A model generated the notes under the pieces. That model was given only the letters and a program-made list of their open reading frames with translations, was not told the DNA's origin and made no database searches. Positions 42,133-51,963 of a stretch of 64,000 nt of DNA are shown piece by piece (position 1 is the first letter of the stretch; each line of letters begins with the position of its first letter). The DNA is from JAIBJN01 sp963839745. GTDB taxonomy: Bacteria > Actinomycetota > Thermoleophilia > Gaiellales > Gaiellaceae. Location of the stretch: positions 62,001 to 126,000 of the forward strand of contig CAWIWC010000014.1 in NCBI GenBank assembly GCA_963839745.1, written 5' to 3'. The position numbers and the translations under genes are program-made.

Positions 42133-45100
42133 TTAAGGCGACGGGAACGGGGCCGCCTCGACCGCGATCTCCTCCATCCGCGCGACGTACGTCCGGTAGG
42201 CGCGCCGCGCCTCCCCGTGCCGGCCCGCCGACTCGTGCAGCGCGACCAGGGCGAGGTGCACGTCCTCGTCGTAGGGATCCTTCTCGAGCGTCCGCAGGAA
42301 GTACCGGGCGGCGAGGTCGTGCTCGCCGCGCTCGAGCGCGTCCTCGCCGAGGGCCCGCGCGACCGAGATGTACGTCGCCCGCGCCTCCTCGCGCAGCGGG
42401 ACGGCCCAGTCTTCGTACGCGTCCTCCTCGAGGAACTCGCCCGAGTAGAGCGCCTCGGCCGCCGCGAGCCGCCCGCGAGCGCGCGAGAGCGCGCCGTCCG
42501 CGCGCAGCGCGAAGCCGGCCGCCGCCTCGGCGAGGAAGCGCTCGACGTCGATCTCGAGGCTCCCCGTCTCCAGGGCGAGGATGTCCTTCCCGGCGCTGAC
42601 GAAGTGGTCCTGGTCGTAGCGCCGCTCGGGATCGAGGACGGAGCGCAGCGTGCTGAGCGCCACCGAGAGGCGATTGGCGAGCTTGGCGGGATCGCCCTCC
42701 GGCCAGAGCGCCTCCATGAGAACGTCTCGCGGAGTGGGCCGCCCGCGCCGCGCAACGAGCATCTTCAGCAGGTCGCGGGCCTTCTTCGACTGCCACTCGC
42801 CCAGCGGCACGGGGACGCCGTCGCGCAGGACGCGGAAGCGGCTCAGGGACTCGATCGTGAGCGTCGGGACGCTCGCCTCGGAGTATTCGGCCAGGAGCGA
42901 TGCGGCGGCGGTCGCCGGGCCACGGACGCCGAGCTCCCGCAGGCGCGCCTCGGCAGCCTCGGCGAGCGCCAGGCCCTCGATCGCGCCGAGCATCCGGGCC
43001 AGCGCCAGCTGGGTGCGCGCCTCGCCGAACGGGTTGCGGATCTCGCGCCAGATCGCGATCGCCTCCTCGGCCAGCGCCCGCGCGCGGTCCGGGTCCTCCG
43101 CGGCGACCGCCCCGAGCTCCAGCGCCTCGGCCAGCCCGGCTCGGTCGCGGCGGGCGCCGGCTTCCGTCGCCGCGTCCGCGGCCAGCTCGGCGGCCCGTTC
43201 GCGGTCGCCGCTGCGGAGCGCGACGTCCGCGGCCGCGAGCAGCGCGCCGACGTACGCCATCCCCGGCCCGTAGCCCATCGCACGCTCTGCGAGCTCGGCC
43301 GCCCGCTCGAGATCCTCGCCCGCGACCACGCGCGCGAGCCCGGTCAGCGACGGCACGATCGCCTGGACGTCCCCCGCTTCGTCCGCCCGCTCGGCCGCCT
43401 CCTCGAAAGCCGCGCGGGCCAGGGCGAGATCGCCTCGCTCCTTGTAAACGTCGCCGAGGTACAGAAGCGCGTAACAGACGTCTCGGGAGCCGATCTCCTG
43501 ATAGGCCGACCGCGCGGCCTCGAGGTCGGAGATGGACTCCTCGAGGCGTCCGAGTCGCAGGAGCGCGGCTCCCCGGTTCGCGAGCGCGAGCGCCCGGAAG
43601 AAGACGAACCCGGCCACGTCCGCGAGCCGAAGGGCGATCTCGAGCTCGGCGAGCGCCTCCTCGTAGTCGCCCTCCTCCATGCGGCGCGAGCCGCGGTTCG
43701 TGTGAATGCGGATGACCTGCATCACGTCGCCGGCGCGCTCCGCGTACTCGAGCGCGCGCAGGTAGTGCGAGTCGTTCGCCACGCGGTCGCCCTCGTACGC
43801 GGCGATGAGGGCCATGACCGTGTGCGCCGCCCCCAGCGCCTGCGCGTCGCCGATGCGCGTGGCGATCTGGAGCGCCCTGCCGCCTCGCTCGCGGCATTCC
43901 TCCAGGTCGCCGCGCAGCCATTCCAGGCTCGCGTGCCAGGCGAGTAGGAGCGCCTCGTCGCGGGGGGACTCGCCGTCGAGCCTCCCGCGCTCGTACACGG
44001 CGACGGCCTCGTCCAGGTCGCCGCGGAGATGGTGGATCAGCCCGACGCGCCAGGCCAGCCCCGGTGCGAGCTCGTGCGAGTCCGCCGCCCGCGCGTACCA
44101 GGCCAGGGCGTCCTCCCACTCGCCCCGAATCTGCCGGGCCCGGCCGGCGAGCAGCTCGATGGGCGTGCTCAAGACAGCGTCGGGTAGGAGCTCCGTGTAG
44201 CGGACGACGGCGTCGACCGCCCCTGCCGAGAGCATCGCCTCCCCCCGCTCGGCGAGGAGAGCGGCGAGCTCTTCGTGCGCGCCCGCCGCGGCGAAGGCCC
44301 GCAACGCATCCTCGACGAAGCCCTGCGCCTCGAGCCAGGCCGCGGCGCGGGTCAGCAGATCCCTGAGCTCCTCGTCGGAGAGCGCCATGCTCTCGCGCGC
44401 GAACTCACGCACCAGGGCGCCGAGCGAGTACCAGCCGGCCTCGCTCCGGTCGGACTCGACGAAGAGCCCGCGGCGCTCCAGCGAGGCGAGCGCCTGCGCC
44501 GCGTTCGCCACCCCCAGGGCCTCGCAGAGCTCCGCGTTGAAGCGGTCGAGCGGGGCCACGGTGCGAACGAGCGCCCGGACCTCCTCGGGCTCGCGCTCGA
44601 ACACCTCGCCCGCGAGATAGGAAAAGAGTCGCCCACCGGGCCGTCGCAGGCCCTCGAGCGTCCGCCGCCGCTCCTCGGGAGAGACGTCGCGCAGGGCCTC
44701 GAGCGCGAGCCGCACGGCCGCGGGCCAGCCACGGCTCGCCTCCTGAAGATCTCCGGCGACATCGTCGGCGGAGTCGCCGAGCGCCTCTCGGAGCAGCAGG
44801 CGCGTCTCGTCGGTGGTGAAGGCCAGCTCGCGGGCCGTCAGCTCCACGACCTGGCCCTGGCCGCGCAGGCGCTCGATCGGGAACGGCGGCTCGTCGCGCG
44901 AGGCCAGCACCACGTGCAGCGTCGGCGGAGCGTTGCGCACGAGGGACTCGACGAGCCGCGCCGAGGCCCCGTCGGCGCCGAGCTCGTGGAGGTCGTCGAG
45001 CACGAGGACGAGGTCGCGCCCGCGCCCGTCCGAGAGGGCAGCGCAGATGAGCGCCGCGTAGGCATCGGCGCTCCCGAGCTCGCCCAGGTCGCCCTCGGGC

Positions 45101-45423
45101 CCGCGCGAGCCCTCGATCGGCGTCGGGACGCCAACCTGGAGGGCGGGAACGCGGAGGCGGAGAGCGCTCGTGAGCCCCCGGGCAAGGGACGCGAGCTCGG
45201 CGTCCTCGGGGGCGATGGTGTACCAGGCGGCCGCGCGGCGGCCGGCCCAGGCGCTGAGCAGGGTCGACTTCCCGAACCCGGCGCCCGCGATCAGGACGGT
45301 GAGGCGCCTCGCGAGGGAGTCCTCGAGCCTCCCTTCCAGGCGTGGGCGAGGCAGTGCAGGCGGGGCGACCGCAGGAGGAAGAAGCTTCGTCGCACGCGCG
45401 CCCTGGACGACGTTGTGCTCCAC
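42133..45423 (-). CDS. Large MalT/AfsR-like regulator: NTPase, TPR repeats, C-terminal BTAD
   Basis: 1,096 residues from GTG 45423. The N-terminal STAND NTPase has Walker A GAGFGKSTLL and Walker B LVLVLDDLHELG, followed by RDEPPFPIERLRGQGQVVEL, typical of LuxR/MalT-like ATPases. A long region of TPR-like repeats covers about residues 370-800. The C-terminus (from about 835) is an OmpR-like winged helix plus BTAD (WQSKKARDLLKMLVARRGRPTPRDVLMEALWPEGDP, in parts). Thus it reverses the SARP order, with the DNA-binding part at the C-terminus. A ligand- and ATP-controlled activator is likely. It is divergent from pckA, which is a possible target. Confidence 0.85.
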   Translation of the reverse strand: MEHNVVQGARATKLLPPAVAPPALPRPRLEGRLEDSLARRLTVLIAGAGFGKSTLLSAWAGRRAAAWYTIAPEDAELASLARGLTSALRLRVPALQVGVPTPIEGSRGPEGDLGELGSADAYAALICAALSDGRGRDLVLVLDDLHELGADGASARLVESLVRNAPPTLHVVLASRDEPPFPIERLRGQGQVVELTARELAFTTDETRLLLREALGDSADDVAGDLQEASRGWPAAVRLALEALRDVSPEERRRTLEGLRRPGGRLFSYLAGEVFEREPEEVRALVRTVAPLDRFNAELCEALGVANAAQALASLERRGLFVESDRSEAGWYSLGALVREFARESMALSDEELRDLLTRAAAWLEAQGFVEDALRAFAAAGAHEELAALLAERGEAMLSAGAVDAVVRYTELLPDAVLSTPIELLAGRARQIRGEWEDALAWYARAADSHELAPGLAWRVGLIHHLRGDLDEAVAVYERGRLDGESPRDEALLLAWHASLEWLRGDLEECRERGGRALQIATRIGDAQALGAAHTVMALIAAYEGDRVANDSHYLRALEYAERAGDVMQVIRIHTNRGSRRMEEGDYEEALAELEIALRLADVAGFVFFRALALANRGAALLRLGRLEESISDLEAARSAYQEIGSRDVCYALLYLGDVYKERGDLALARAAFEEAAERADEAGDVQAIVPSLTGLARVVAGEDLERAAELAERAMGYGPGMAYVGALLAAADVALRSGDRERAAELAADAATEAGARRDRAGLAEALELGAVAAEDPDRARALAEEAIAIWREIRNPFGEARTQLALARMLGAIEGLALAEAAEARLRELGVRGPATAAASLLAEYSEASVPTLTIESLSRFRVLRDGVPVPLGEWQSKKARDLLKMLVARRGRPTPRDVLMEALWPEGDPAKLANRLSVALSTLRSVLDPERRYDQDHFVSAGKDILALETGSLEIDVERFLAEAAAGFALRADGALSRARGRLAAAEALYSGEFLEEDAYEDWAVPLREEARATYISVARALGEDALERGEHDLAARYFLRTLEKDPYDEDVHLALVALHESAGRHGEARRAYRTYVARMEEIAVEAAPFPSP

Positions 45424-45520
45424 CGATTGTCCTGTGTGTGGCTTTCTACAAGGAGTTGCCGCAATTCGCCAACGCCGTTGGGACAGAACGCCGTCCGGGA
45501 CCGGCGCGGCGCATGGCCGG

Positions 45521-45526
45521 TAAGAT
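45521..45526 (+). promoter_or_regulatory. -10-like hexamer of a probable leaderless pckA promoter
   Basis: TAAGAT lies exactly 6 nt before GTG 45533, with no Shine-Dalgarno. The intergenic region (45424-45532) also carries the divergent promoter of the large regulator. Confidence 0.48.
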
Positions 45527-45532
45527 CCTCGC

Positions 45533-47077
45533 GTGGCCAAGATGGCTTTCCAGGTGCCGCAGGCTGCGGGGGTGATCAGCAATCCGAGCGAGTCCGAGCT
45601 CCAGGAGCTCGCCGCGAGGATGCCGACCGCACGGTGGACGAAGTACGGCAACGTAAACGTCCAGACGGAAGTCCTCGCCCGCTCGACGCCCTCGACGTTC
45701 ATCGTCACGGACGATCCCGATCCCGGGGTCGAGCGCACCGTCTCGCGCGAGCAGGCCCAGGAGTGGGCGGACAAACAGGACGCCTACATCTCCGACCAGG
45801 AGATGGTGCTCCTCGACGGGTGGCTGGGCGCGCAGCCCGAGTTCCGCGTCCCCGTTCGCCTCTTCATCGAGGCGGCGAACGCGAACATCGCCGGCATGCA
45901 GCAGCAGCTCTGGTTCGCCGTCGACGACCCAGAGGACTTCGAGCCGGAGCTGACTGTCGTCTACACCCCGAACCTGAAGGCGCCCGGCTGGCCGGACGAG
46001 CGGCTGATCCTGGTCGACCTGGAGAACGGGGTGAACAGGGTCTTCAACTCCGACTACTTCGGTGAGTCGAAGAAAGGGATCCTCCGGATGTGGAACAAGC
46101 TCGTCTACGACCGCGGCGGGATCCCGCTCCACGCCGGCTGCAAGATCATCCCGACCGACCGCGGCGAGCGCGTGGCGATGATCGTCGGCCTCTCCGGCAC
46201 AGGGAAGACGACGACCACGTTCACGCGCCAGAACGGCTCCCTGCCGGTACAGGACGACTTTGTCGCCTGGATGCCCGACGGCGCCGTCTACGCAACGGAG
46301 AACGGCTGCTTCGCCAAGACGTTCGCCCTCAATCCCGAGGACGAGCCGACGATCTACGGCGCGGTCACGCAGCCGAGGTCGTACCTCGAGAACGTCTCGC
46401 AGACCGGCGACGAGGTCGACTTCTACGACGAGAGCTACACGAAGAACGGGCGCGCGACGTTCCAGTTCGACGTCATCGAGTCCGCCGCGACACGCCCGAT
46501 CGGCGAGGCCCACTTCCTGCTCGTGCTGAACAGGAACGAGGGCATCATCCCGGCAGTCGCCAAGCTCGAGGGGCCGCAGGCAGCGGCCTTTTTCATGCTC
46601 GGGGAGACGACGGGCACGGCCGCAGGCGGCGCCGCGGAGGAAGGAAAGTTCCTGCGCGTCCCGGGCACGAACCCGTTCTTCCCCATGCCGCACGACCTGC
46701 AGGGCAACCGCTTCCTCGAACTGCTCGCCGAGCATCCGCTCGAGGTCTTCCTCATGAACACGGGGAGCGTCGGCGGCCCGGTCGCGGACGAGCGCGCGCG
46801 CAAGGTGCGCATCAAGCACTCGTCGGCGATCGTCAAGGGGATCGCCGAGGGCACGATCGAGTGGGAACAGGATCCGGACTTCGGCTACAAGGTCGCGCGG
46901 CACGTGCCGGGCATCGACGCCGAGGACGAGGCTGTCCTGCGCCCGCGCGAGCTCTACGAGGCGCAGGGGCGTCTCGACGAGTACGAGCGGCAGGTCGAGC
47001 GCCTGCACCGTGAGCGCCGCGAGTTCCTGAGCGGCTTCGAGAGCCTCACGTCCGAGATTGTCGACGCCGTCGGCTAG
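45533..47077 (+). CDS. pckA: Phosphoenolpyruvate carboxykinase (ATP)
   Basis: 514 residues. Converts oxaloacetate and ATP to PEP, the first step of gluconeogenesis. The P-loop kinase-1a motif GLSGTGKTTTT is at about residues 222-232, with the kinase-2 segment near VQDDFVAWMPDG. FNSDYFGESKKG and NKLVYDRGG, then GTNPFFPMPHD and KHSSAIVKGIAEGTIEWE complete the active-site pattern of the ATP-dependent (not GTP) family. GTG 45533 is 6 nt after TAAGAT. It is followed, with overlap, by a dehydrogenase gene. Confidence 0.93.
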   Translation: MAKMAFQVPQAAGVISNPSESELQELAARMPTARWTKYGNVNVQTEVLARSTPSTFIVTDDPDPGVERTVSREQAQEWADKQDAYISDQEMVLLDGWLGAQPEFRVPVRLFIEAANANIAGMQQQLWFAVDDPEDFEPELTVVYTPNLKAPGWPDERLILVDLENGVNRVFNSDYFGESKKGILRMWNKLVYDRGGIPLHAGCKIIPTDRGERVAMIVGLSGTGKTTTTFTRQNGSLPVQDDFVAWMPDGAVYATENGCFAKTFALNPEDEPTIYGAVTQPRSYLENVSQTGDEVDFYDESYTKNGRATFQFDVIESAATRPIGEAHFLLVLNRNEGIIPAVAKLEGPQAAAFFMLGETTGTAAGGAAEEGKFLRVPGTNPFFPMPHDLQGNRFLELLAEHPLEVFLMNTGSVGGPVADERARKVRIKHSSAIVKGIAEGTIEWEQDPDFGYKVARHVPGIDAEDEAVLRPRELYEAQGRLDEYERQVERLHRERREFLSGFESLTSEIVDAVG

Positions 47078-47981
47078 CCCGACGCTCGGGTTCGTCGGCC
47101 TGGGCTCCATGGGGAGCCGCATCGCCGCGCGCCTCCTGGCCGCGGGCAACGAGGTGCACGGCTGGAACAGAACGCCGGGAAAGACCGCCGAGCTGGTCGC
47201 CAACGGGCTCGTGGAGGAGAGCTCGGCGGCCGACGTCGCACGCGCGGCCGACGTGATCTTCTCCATGGTCACGGACACCGCTGCGGTCCAGGAGGTGATC
47301 TCCGGCTCCGGCGGGCTGCTCGAGGGCCTTCGGCCGGGGTCCGTCATCGTCGAGATGAGCACCATCGACCCCGCGGCGAGCGCCTCGCTGGCGAGCGAAG
47401 TCGCGGCCGCCGGCGGGGTCATGCTCGACGCCCCCGTCTCCGGGAGCATCGCGACGCTCGAGGCCGGTCAGCTCTCGATCATGGTCGGCGGCAACGAGGA
47501 GGCCTACGAGCGCGTCCGCCCGCTGCTCCTGCAGATCGGGCCGAAGGTGATGCGGATCGGCGACAGCGGTCAGGCGCTGATCGTGAAGCTCGCGATCAAC
47601 AACACGCTCGTCGCCGAGATGGTCGCGTTCTGCGAGAACGTCGCCATGGCCGAGAAGGGCGGCGTGAAGCGGGAAGTCGCCGTCGAGGCCCTGCTCCAGA
47701 GCGTCATCTCCTCGCCCATGCTCGCCTACCGCGGGCCGTTCATCCTCGAGGGCAACATGCCCGCCGAGGCCTGGTCGAACGTGAACCTCCAGCAGAAGGA
47801 CATGACGCTCGGGCTCGGGACGGGCAAGCGGCTCGCGACCCCGCTCCCCACGTCGACGGCGGCCAACGAGCTCCTGACCGCCGCGCGCGGCATGGGCCTC
47901 GAGCAGTACGACTTCTCCGTCGTCTACGAGGTCTTCCGCGCGCTCAACGGCCTCGCGGGCACGCGGGAGCTCGGCGAGTAG
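47058..47981 (+). CDS. NAD-dependent beta-hydroxyacid dehydrogenase (3-hydroxyisobutyrate dehydrogenase family)
   Basis: 307 residues from TTG 47058, overlapping pckA by 20 bp; no better start exists before the nucleotide-binding motif. Rossmann motif GFVGLGSMGSRIAARLL, the substrate segment DAPVSGSIATLEAGQLSIMVGG and the catalytic Lys region KLAINNTLVAEMVA are all present. Members oxidise 3-hydroxyisobutyrate, tartronate semialdehyde or similar acids; the substrate is unresolved. It overlaps the cupin gene by one base. Confidence 0.85.
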   Translation: MSTPSASPTLGFVGLGSMGSRIAARLLAAGNEVHGWNRTPGKTAELVANGLVEESSAADVARAADVIFSMVTDTAAVQEVISGSGGLLEGLRPGSVIVEMSTIDPAASASLASEVAAAGGVMLDAPVSGSIATLEAGQLSIMVGGNEEAYERVRPLLLQIGPKVMRIGDSGQALIVKLAINNTLVAEMVAFCENVAMAEKGGVKREVAVEALLQSVISSPMLAYRGPFILEGNMPAEAWSNVNLQQKDMTLGLGTGKRLATPLPTSTAANELLTAARGMGLEQYDFSVVYEVFRALNGLAGTRELGE

Positions 47982-48382
47982 TGCCGCGGTACCGCACACG
48001 GGTCGAGGACGTCCCGCTCGTCCAGGGCCTCCGCGAGGACGAGGGTTGGGTCGACATGCAGGTGCAGTTCCTCATCGACGCCGCGTCGGCGGGCTCGGAG
48101 CGCCTCGTCTTCGGCCGCACGGTGCTCCCGCCGGGCGCAAAGCACGACCGCCACCGCCACTTCGAGTGCGACGAGTTCCTGCTCGTCATGTCCGGCAGCG
48201 GCCTCGTGCACACCAACGAGGGCATGGAGCCCGCCGCCGCCGGCGACGTCATCTTCACCCCCGCCGGCGACTGGCACGGCTTCGACAACACCTCCGGCGA
48301 GGACGTCGAGCTGATCTGGGGCTGGGCCGGCGCGGGCTCCCTCGAAGCCGCCGGCTACGAGGTCGAGCCCTTCGAGGACTAG
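47981..48382 (+). CDS. Cupin-fold protein
   Basis: 133 residues from GTG 47981 (overlaps the previous stop, TAGTG). The metal-binding cupin motif is GAKHDRHRHFECDEFLLVMSGSG (given in parts), with the second motif GDVIFTPAGDWHGFDN. Probably a small metalloenzyme or isomerase acting with the dehydrogenase before it; the reaction is unknown. Confidence 0.82.
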   Translation: MPRYRTRVEDVPLVQGLREDEGWVDMQVQFLIDAASAGSERLVFGRTVLPPGAKHDRHRHFECDEFLLVMSGSGLVHTNEGMEPAAAGDVIFTPAGDWHGFDNTSGEDVELIWGWAGAGSLEAAGYEVEPFED

Positions 48383-48533
48383 CCCTCGCCGGCCACGCCC
48401 GGGTGCCTGGCACCGAGCCATGGCTCCTCCGGACACCGCGGTCGGCATGGGACGGACCAGGCGGTCGAGCGGTGGTCGCTGTCCGCGAGCCACGACGCGA
48501 CCGAGTGCCTGGGCACCAGGGGCAACTTGGCCC

Positions 48534-49001
48534 TCAGGGGCGACTCAGACGCTCGGCGGCTAGCTCGACTGCCTCGATGATGGCCTTGTAGCCGGTGCAG
48601 CGGCAGAGGTTGCCGGCGAGGGCCTCGCGGATCTCCGTCTCGGTCGGGTGCGGGCGCTCGCGGAGGAAGGCCTCGATGGTCATGAGGAAGCCCGGCGTGC
48701 AGAAGCCGCACTGGAGGGCGTGCGTCTCCTGGAACGCTGCCTGGATCGGGTGGAGCCCCTCGGGCGGGGCGAGGCTCTCGACCGTAAGCAACGAGCGGCC
48801 GTTCGCCTGCACGGCCAGCATCAGGCACGAGCGGACCGGCTCGCCGTCGAGCTGGACGGTGCAGGCTCCGCAGACTCCGTGCTCGCAGCCGACGTGCGTC
48901 CCATGGAGGCCCGCACCGTGGCGGATGAAGTCCGAGAGCAGCGTGCGCGGCTCGACGTCGGCCTCGTAGGGCCGGCCGTTGATCTCCATGGAGACCCTCA
49001 T
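48534..49001 (-). CDS. Small [2Fe-2S] subunit of a CoxLMS-type molybdenum hydroxylase
   Basis: 155 residues from ATG 49001. The plant-type ferredoxin motif CEHGVCGACTVQLDGEPVRSC and the second cluster motif CGFCTPGFLMTIEAFL plus GNLCRCTGYKAI define the CODH/xanthine-dehydrogenase small subunit. It overlaps the medium-subunit gene by 4 bp. Electron transfer from molybdopterin to FAD. Confidence 0.92.
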   Translation of the reverse strand: MRVSMEINGRPYEADVEPRTLLSDFIRHGAGLHGTHVGCEHGVCGACTVQLDGEPVRSCLMLAVQANGRSLLTVESLAPPEGLHPIQAAFQETHALQCGFCTPGFLMTIEAFLRERPHPTETEIREALAGNLCRCTGYKAIIEAVELAAERLSRP

Positions 49002-49789
49002 GCCGCGGCCCTCTCGAGCGCGCGGCGGGCGAGCTCCCGCAGGAGCGCCCGGCGCCACTCGGCGTCGGCCCCCGTGAGGGAAAGGCCGGCCACGGCGGCG
49101 TCGGGGAGCTCATCCGCCGGGCCGTCGAACCGCACAGGCACCGGCCCGGCCCCGAGCAGCGCCAGCCGCGCCCCGCCCGGCGTCACGACCGCGGCTGCCC
49201 CGCCGACGGCGAAGTCGCCGTGCGTGCGGGCATGCTCGGCGAAGCCGCTCCCGCTCCCGTCCGGCATCGCCGGCACCTCGATCTCCACGAGCAGCTCGTC
49301 CGGCTCGAGCGACGTCGTCAGGAACCCGAGGAAGAGCTCGTCGGAGGTGAGAACGCGCGAGCCGCGCGCCGAGCGCACGTGGAAGCGCGCGTCCAGCGCG
49401 CAGAGCGCCACGGGGAGCTCCGCCGCCGGGTCCGCGTGCGCGACCGAGCCGCAGACCGTCCCGCGCGCGCGGATCTGCGGATGCCCGACGTGGCGTACGG
49501 CCTCGGCGAGGAGCGGCCAGCCGGCAGCGACCTCGGCAGAGCGCTCGAGATCGGCATGGCGCGCGAGCGCTCCGATCCGCAGCACACCGTCGTCCACCCG
49601 CAGGAAGGCAAGCGACGCCACGCCGTTCAGGTCGACCAGCCGGTCCGGCCGCGCGAGCCGGAAGTTGAGGAGCGGCACGAGGCTCTGGCCCCCGGCGAGC
49701 ACCTTCACGTCCTCGTCCTCACGCGCGAGCAGCGCGAGCAGCTCATCGAGCTCCCGCGGGGCGTCGTAGACGAACGGCGCGGGCTTCAC
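48998..49789 (-). CDS. FAD-binding medium subunit of the molybdenum hydroxylase
   Basis: 263 residues from GTG 49789. The FAD motif is in VLAGGQSLVPLLNFRLARP, with TVCGSVAHADPAAELP as the second flavin segment, both typical of CoxM/KdhM/NdhM. Overlaps the large-subunit gene by 4 bp. Order on the strand is large-medium-small, with all three overlapping. Confidence 0.92.
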   Translation of the reverse strand: MKPAPFVYDAPRELDELLALLAREDEDVKVLAGGQSLVPLLNFRLARPDRLVDLNGVASLAFLRVDDGVLRIGALARHADLERSAEVAAGWPLLAEAVRHVGHPQIRARGTVCGSVAHADPAAELPVALCALDARFHVRSARGSRVLTSDELFLGFLTTSLEPDELLVEIEVPAMPDGSGSGFAEHARTHGDFAVGGAAAVVTPGGARLALLGAGPVPVRFDGPADELPDAAVAGLSLTGADAEWRRALLRELARRALERAAA

Positions 49790-51963
49790 GGGCCGGCCGC
49801 CTGGAGGAGCGACCAGAGCTTCGCCTCGGTGAACGGCGGGTCGACGTGCCGCACGCCGAACGGCGCCAGCGCGTCGGCGACGGCGTTCCCGACCGCCGCC
49901 GGCGTGGCGATGGCGCCGCCCTCCCCGATTCCCTTGGCGCCGAGCGGGTTGAGCGGCGACGGGGTCTGCACGAAGCGGCTCTCGACGGGCGGCAGCTCGG
50001 CGGCGGTGAGAAGGGAGTAGTCGGCGAAGGACGCCGTGCGCAGCTGGCCCTCCTCGTCGTGCACCGCCTCCTCCACGAGGCACTGGCCGAGCCCCTGCAC
50101 CGTGGCGCCGAGCACCTGGCCCTCGGCCAGGAGCGGGTTGACGATGCGCCCCGAGTCGTCCACGGCCGCCAGGCCGAGCACCAGGAGCCGGCCGGTCGCC
50201 CGTTCGACCTCGACGAGGGCCGCGTACGCGCCGGAGGCGAACACGAGCCCCGAGCTGAACCTGCTCTCGGCCTCGACGCCGCCCTCCGAAGCCGCGAGCT
50301 CGGCCACCGAGACTCTCGCGGCGCGAGCGCGCTCGGCGAGCTCCCGCGACGCGACTGCGACCGCGGAGCCGCCCATGGCGACCGAGCGGCTTGCGAACGT
50401 CCCGATACCGGGCAGCTCGCCCGAGTCGCCCCAGCGGACCTCCACCGCCTCCGGCTCGACCCCGAGCTCGTCGGCGGCGATCTGCGCGAACGTCGTCTCG
50501 TGCCCCTGCCCGTGGGGCGACGAGCCCGTGCGCACCTGCACGCGCCCGTCCGCTTCCATGCGAACGACCGCGCTCTCCCAGAGACCGCCGGCACGCTCGA
50601 TGTACATGCCGACGCCGATGCCGACGACGCGCCCCTCGGCCCGCGCCTCGCCACGAAGCTCGGCCCACCGTTCCCACGACGCCAGCTCGAGCGCCGCGTC
50701 GAGGCAGCGCTCGAAGTCGCCCGAATCGTACGTCCAGCCCATCGTGGTCTCGTACGGGAAGGCCTCGGGCCGGACGAAGTTCCTCCGCCGCAGCTCGATC
50801 GCATCGACGCCGAGGTCCCGGGCGGCCAGGTCGACCATGCGCTCGATCAGGAAGGCCGCCTCGGGCCGCCCCGCGCCGCGGTACGGCCCCGTCGGCACCT
50901 TCGTCGTCGCCGCGCCGACGACCTCGACCCTCGCCGCCGGAATGTCGTAGGCGCCCGTGATCAGCATCGCGGTCGTGTGCGGAGCGACCGCGGTCGTCGC
51001 ATAGAGGTAGGCCCCGAGATCGGCGTAGAGGGTGGCGCGCAGCCCCAGGATCCGGCCGTCGGACGCGACAGCGAGCTCCACGTCGGCGTCGAGCCCTCGC
51101 CCCTGGTAGGCGGCGAGGAAGTTCTCCGCGCGATCCTCGGTCCAGCGCACCGGGCGCGCGAGCTCCTCGGCGGCACACGCGATCGCCGCGATCTCAGGGG
51201 CGACCACGCCCTTGCTGCCGAACGCGCCACCGACGTCCGGCACGACGACACGCAGACGATCGGGCTCCCGCCCGAGCGAAATGCCGAGCTGCGCCAGCGG
51301 CCGGTGCGGGTCCTGCGCGGAGCACCAGACGGTGAGCAGGTCGCCGTCCGCCTCGTGGCTCGCGATCGCGCCACGGGTCTCGATCGGGGCGGCGACGAGC
51401 CGCGGGATGTGGAAGGACTGCGAGACGACGCGATCGGCGGCGGCGAAGGCTCCCTCGACGTCGCCGTGCGCCCGTTCCCAGCCGACCAGGCGGTTCCCGG
51501 CCACGCCGTCGTGCAAGAGCGGCGCGTCAGCGGCCGTCCGCGGGTCGAGCACCGGCTCGAGCGGCTCGTAGTCGACCTCGACGAGCTCGGCCGCGTCCTC
51601 GGCCACGGCCCGGCTCTCGGCGACGACGAGCGCAACGGCCTCGCCCGCGTACCTGACCCGGTCGCGGGCGAGCACGGGGTGGCCTGCGTCCTCGACGACC
51701 CCGCCGTCGACGCCGCCCACCGGCAGAGGGCGAGCCCGCTCGCCGAGGTCGGCGCCCGTCAGGACGACTGCGACGCCGGGGACGGCCCGCGCGGCCTCGA
51801 CGTCGATCGCGCCCAGCCGCGCGTGCGCATAGGGACTGCGCACGAACGCGGCCTCGAGGAGACCGGGGAGCTCGATGTCGTCGAGGTACGTCGCCTCGCC
51901 GCGCAGGAAGCGCACGTCCTCGCGGCGCGGCACGGGCCTCCCGACCCAGCGCTCGGCGCTCAC
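49786..51963 (-). CDS. Molybdopterin-binding large subunit (xanthine dehydrogenase/form II CODH-like)
   Basis: 725 residues. The active-site loop reads GPYRGAGRPE, the form II or aldehyde-oxidase-like variant, not the CO-specific AYRCSFR of form I CODH. The catalytic Glu is in GAKGIGEGGAI near the C-terminus, and GGAFGSKGVV is the cofactor-binding region. It therefore hydroxylates an unidentified substrate, possibly an N-heterocycle or aldehyde, rather than CO. It is followed by the two smaller subunits and preceded by a Gfo/Idh/MocA gene with 4-bp overlap. Confidence 0.9.
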   Translation of the reverse strand: MSAERWVGRPVPRREDVRFLRGEATYLDDIELPGLLEAAFVRSPYAHARLGAIDVEAARAVPGVAVVLTGADLGERARPLPVGGVDGGVVEDAGHPVLARDRVRYAGEAVALVVAESRAVAEDAAELVEVDYEPLEPVLDPRTAADAPLLHDGVAGNRLVGWERAHGDVEGAFAAADRVVSQSFHIPRLVAAPIETRGAIASHEADGDLLTVWCSAQDPHRPLAQLGISLGREPDRLRVVVPDVGGAFGSKGVVAPEIAAIACAAEELARPVRWTEDRAENFLAAYQGRGLDADVELAVASDGRILGLRATLYADLGAYLYATTAVAPHTTAMLITGAYDIPAARVEVVGAATTKVPTGPYRGAGRPEAAFLIERMVDLAARDLGVDAIELRRRNFVRPEAFPYETTMGWTYDSGDFERCLDAALELASWERWAELRGEARAEGRVVGIGVGMYIERAGGLWESAVVRMEADGRVQVRTGSSPHGQGHETTFAQIAADELGVEPEAVEVRWGDSGELPGIGTFASRSVAMGGSAVAVASRELAERARAARVSVAELAASEGGVEAESRFSSGLVFASGAYAALVEVERATGRLLVLGLAAVDDSGRIVNPLLAEGQVLGATVQGLGQCLVEEAVHDEEGQLRTASFADYSLLTAAELPPVESRFVQTPSPLNPLGAKGIGEGGAIATPAAVGNAVADALAPFGVRHVDPPFTEAKLWSLLQAAGP

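Noticed and set aside
49786..51963. True CO dehydrogenase (form I CoxL).
   Set aside because: The active-site loop is GPYRGAGR instead of the AYRCSFR that defines CO-oxidising form I enzymes.
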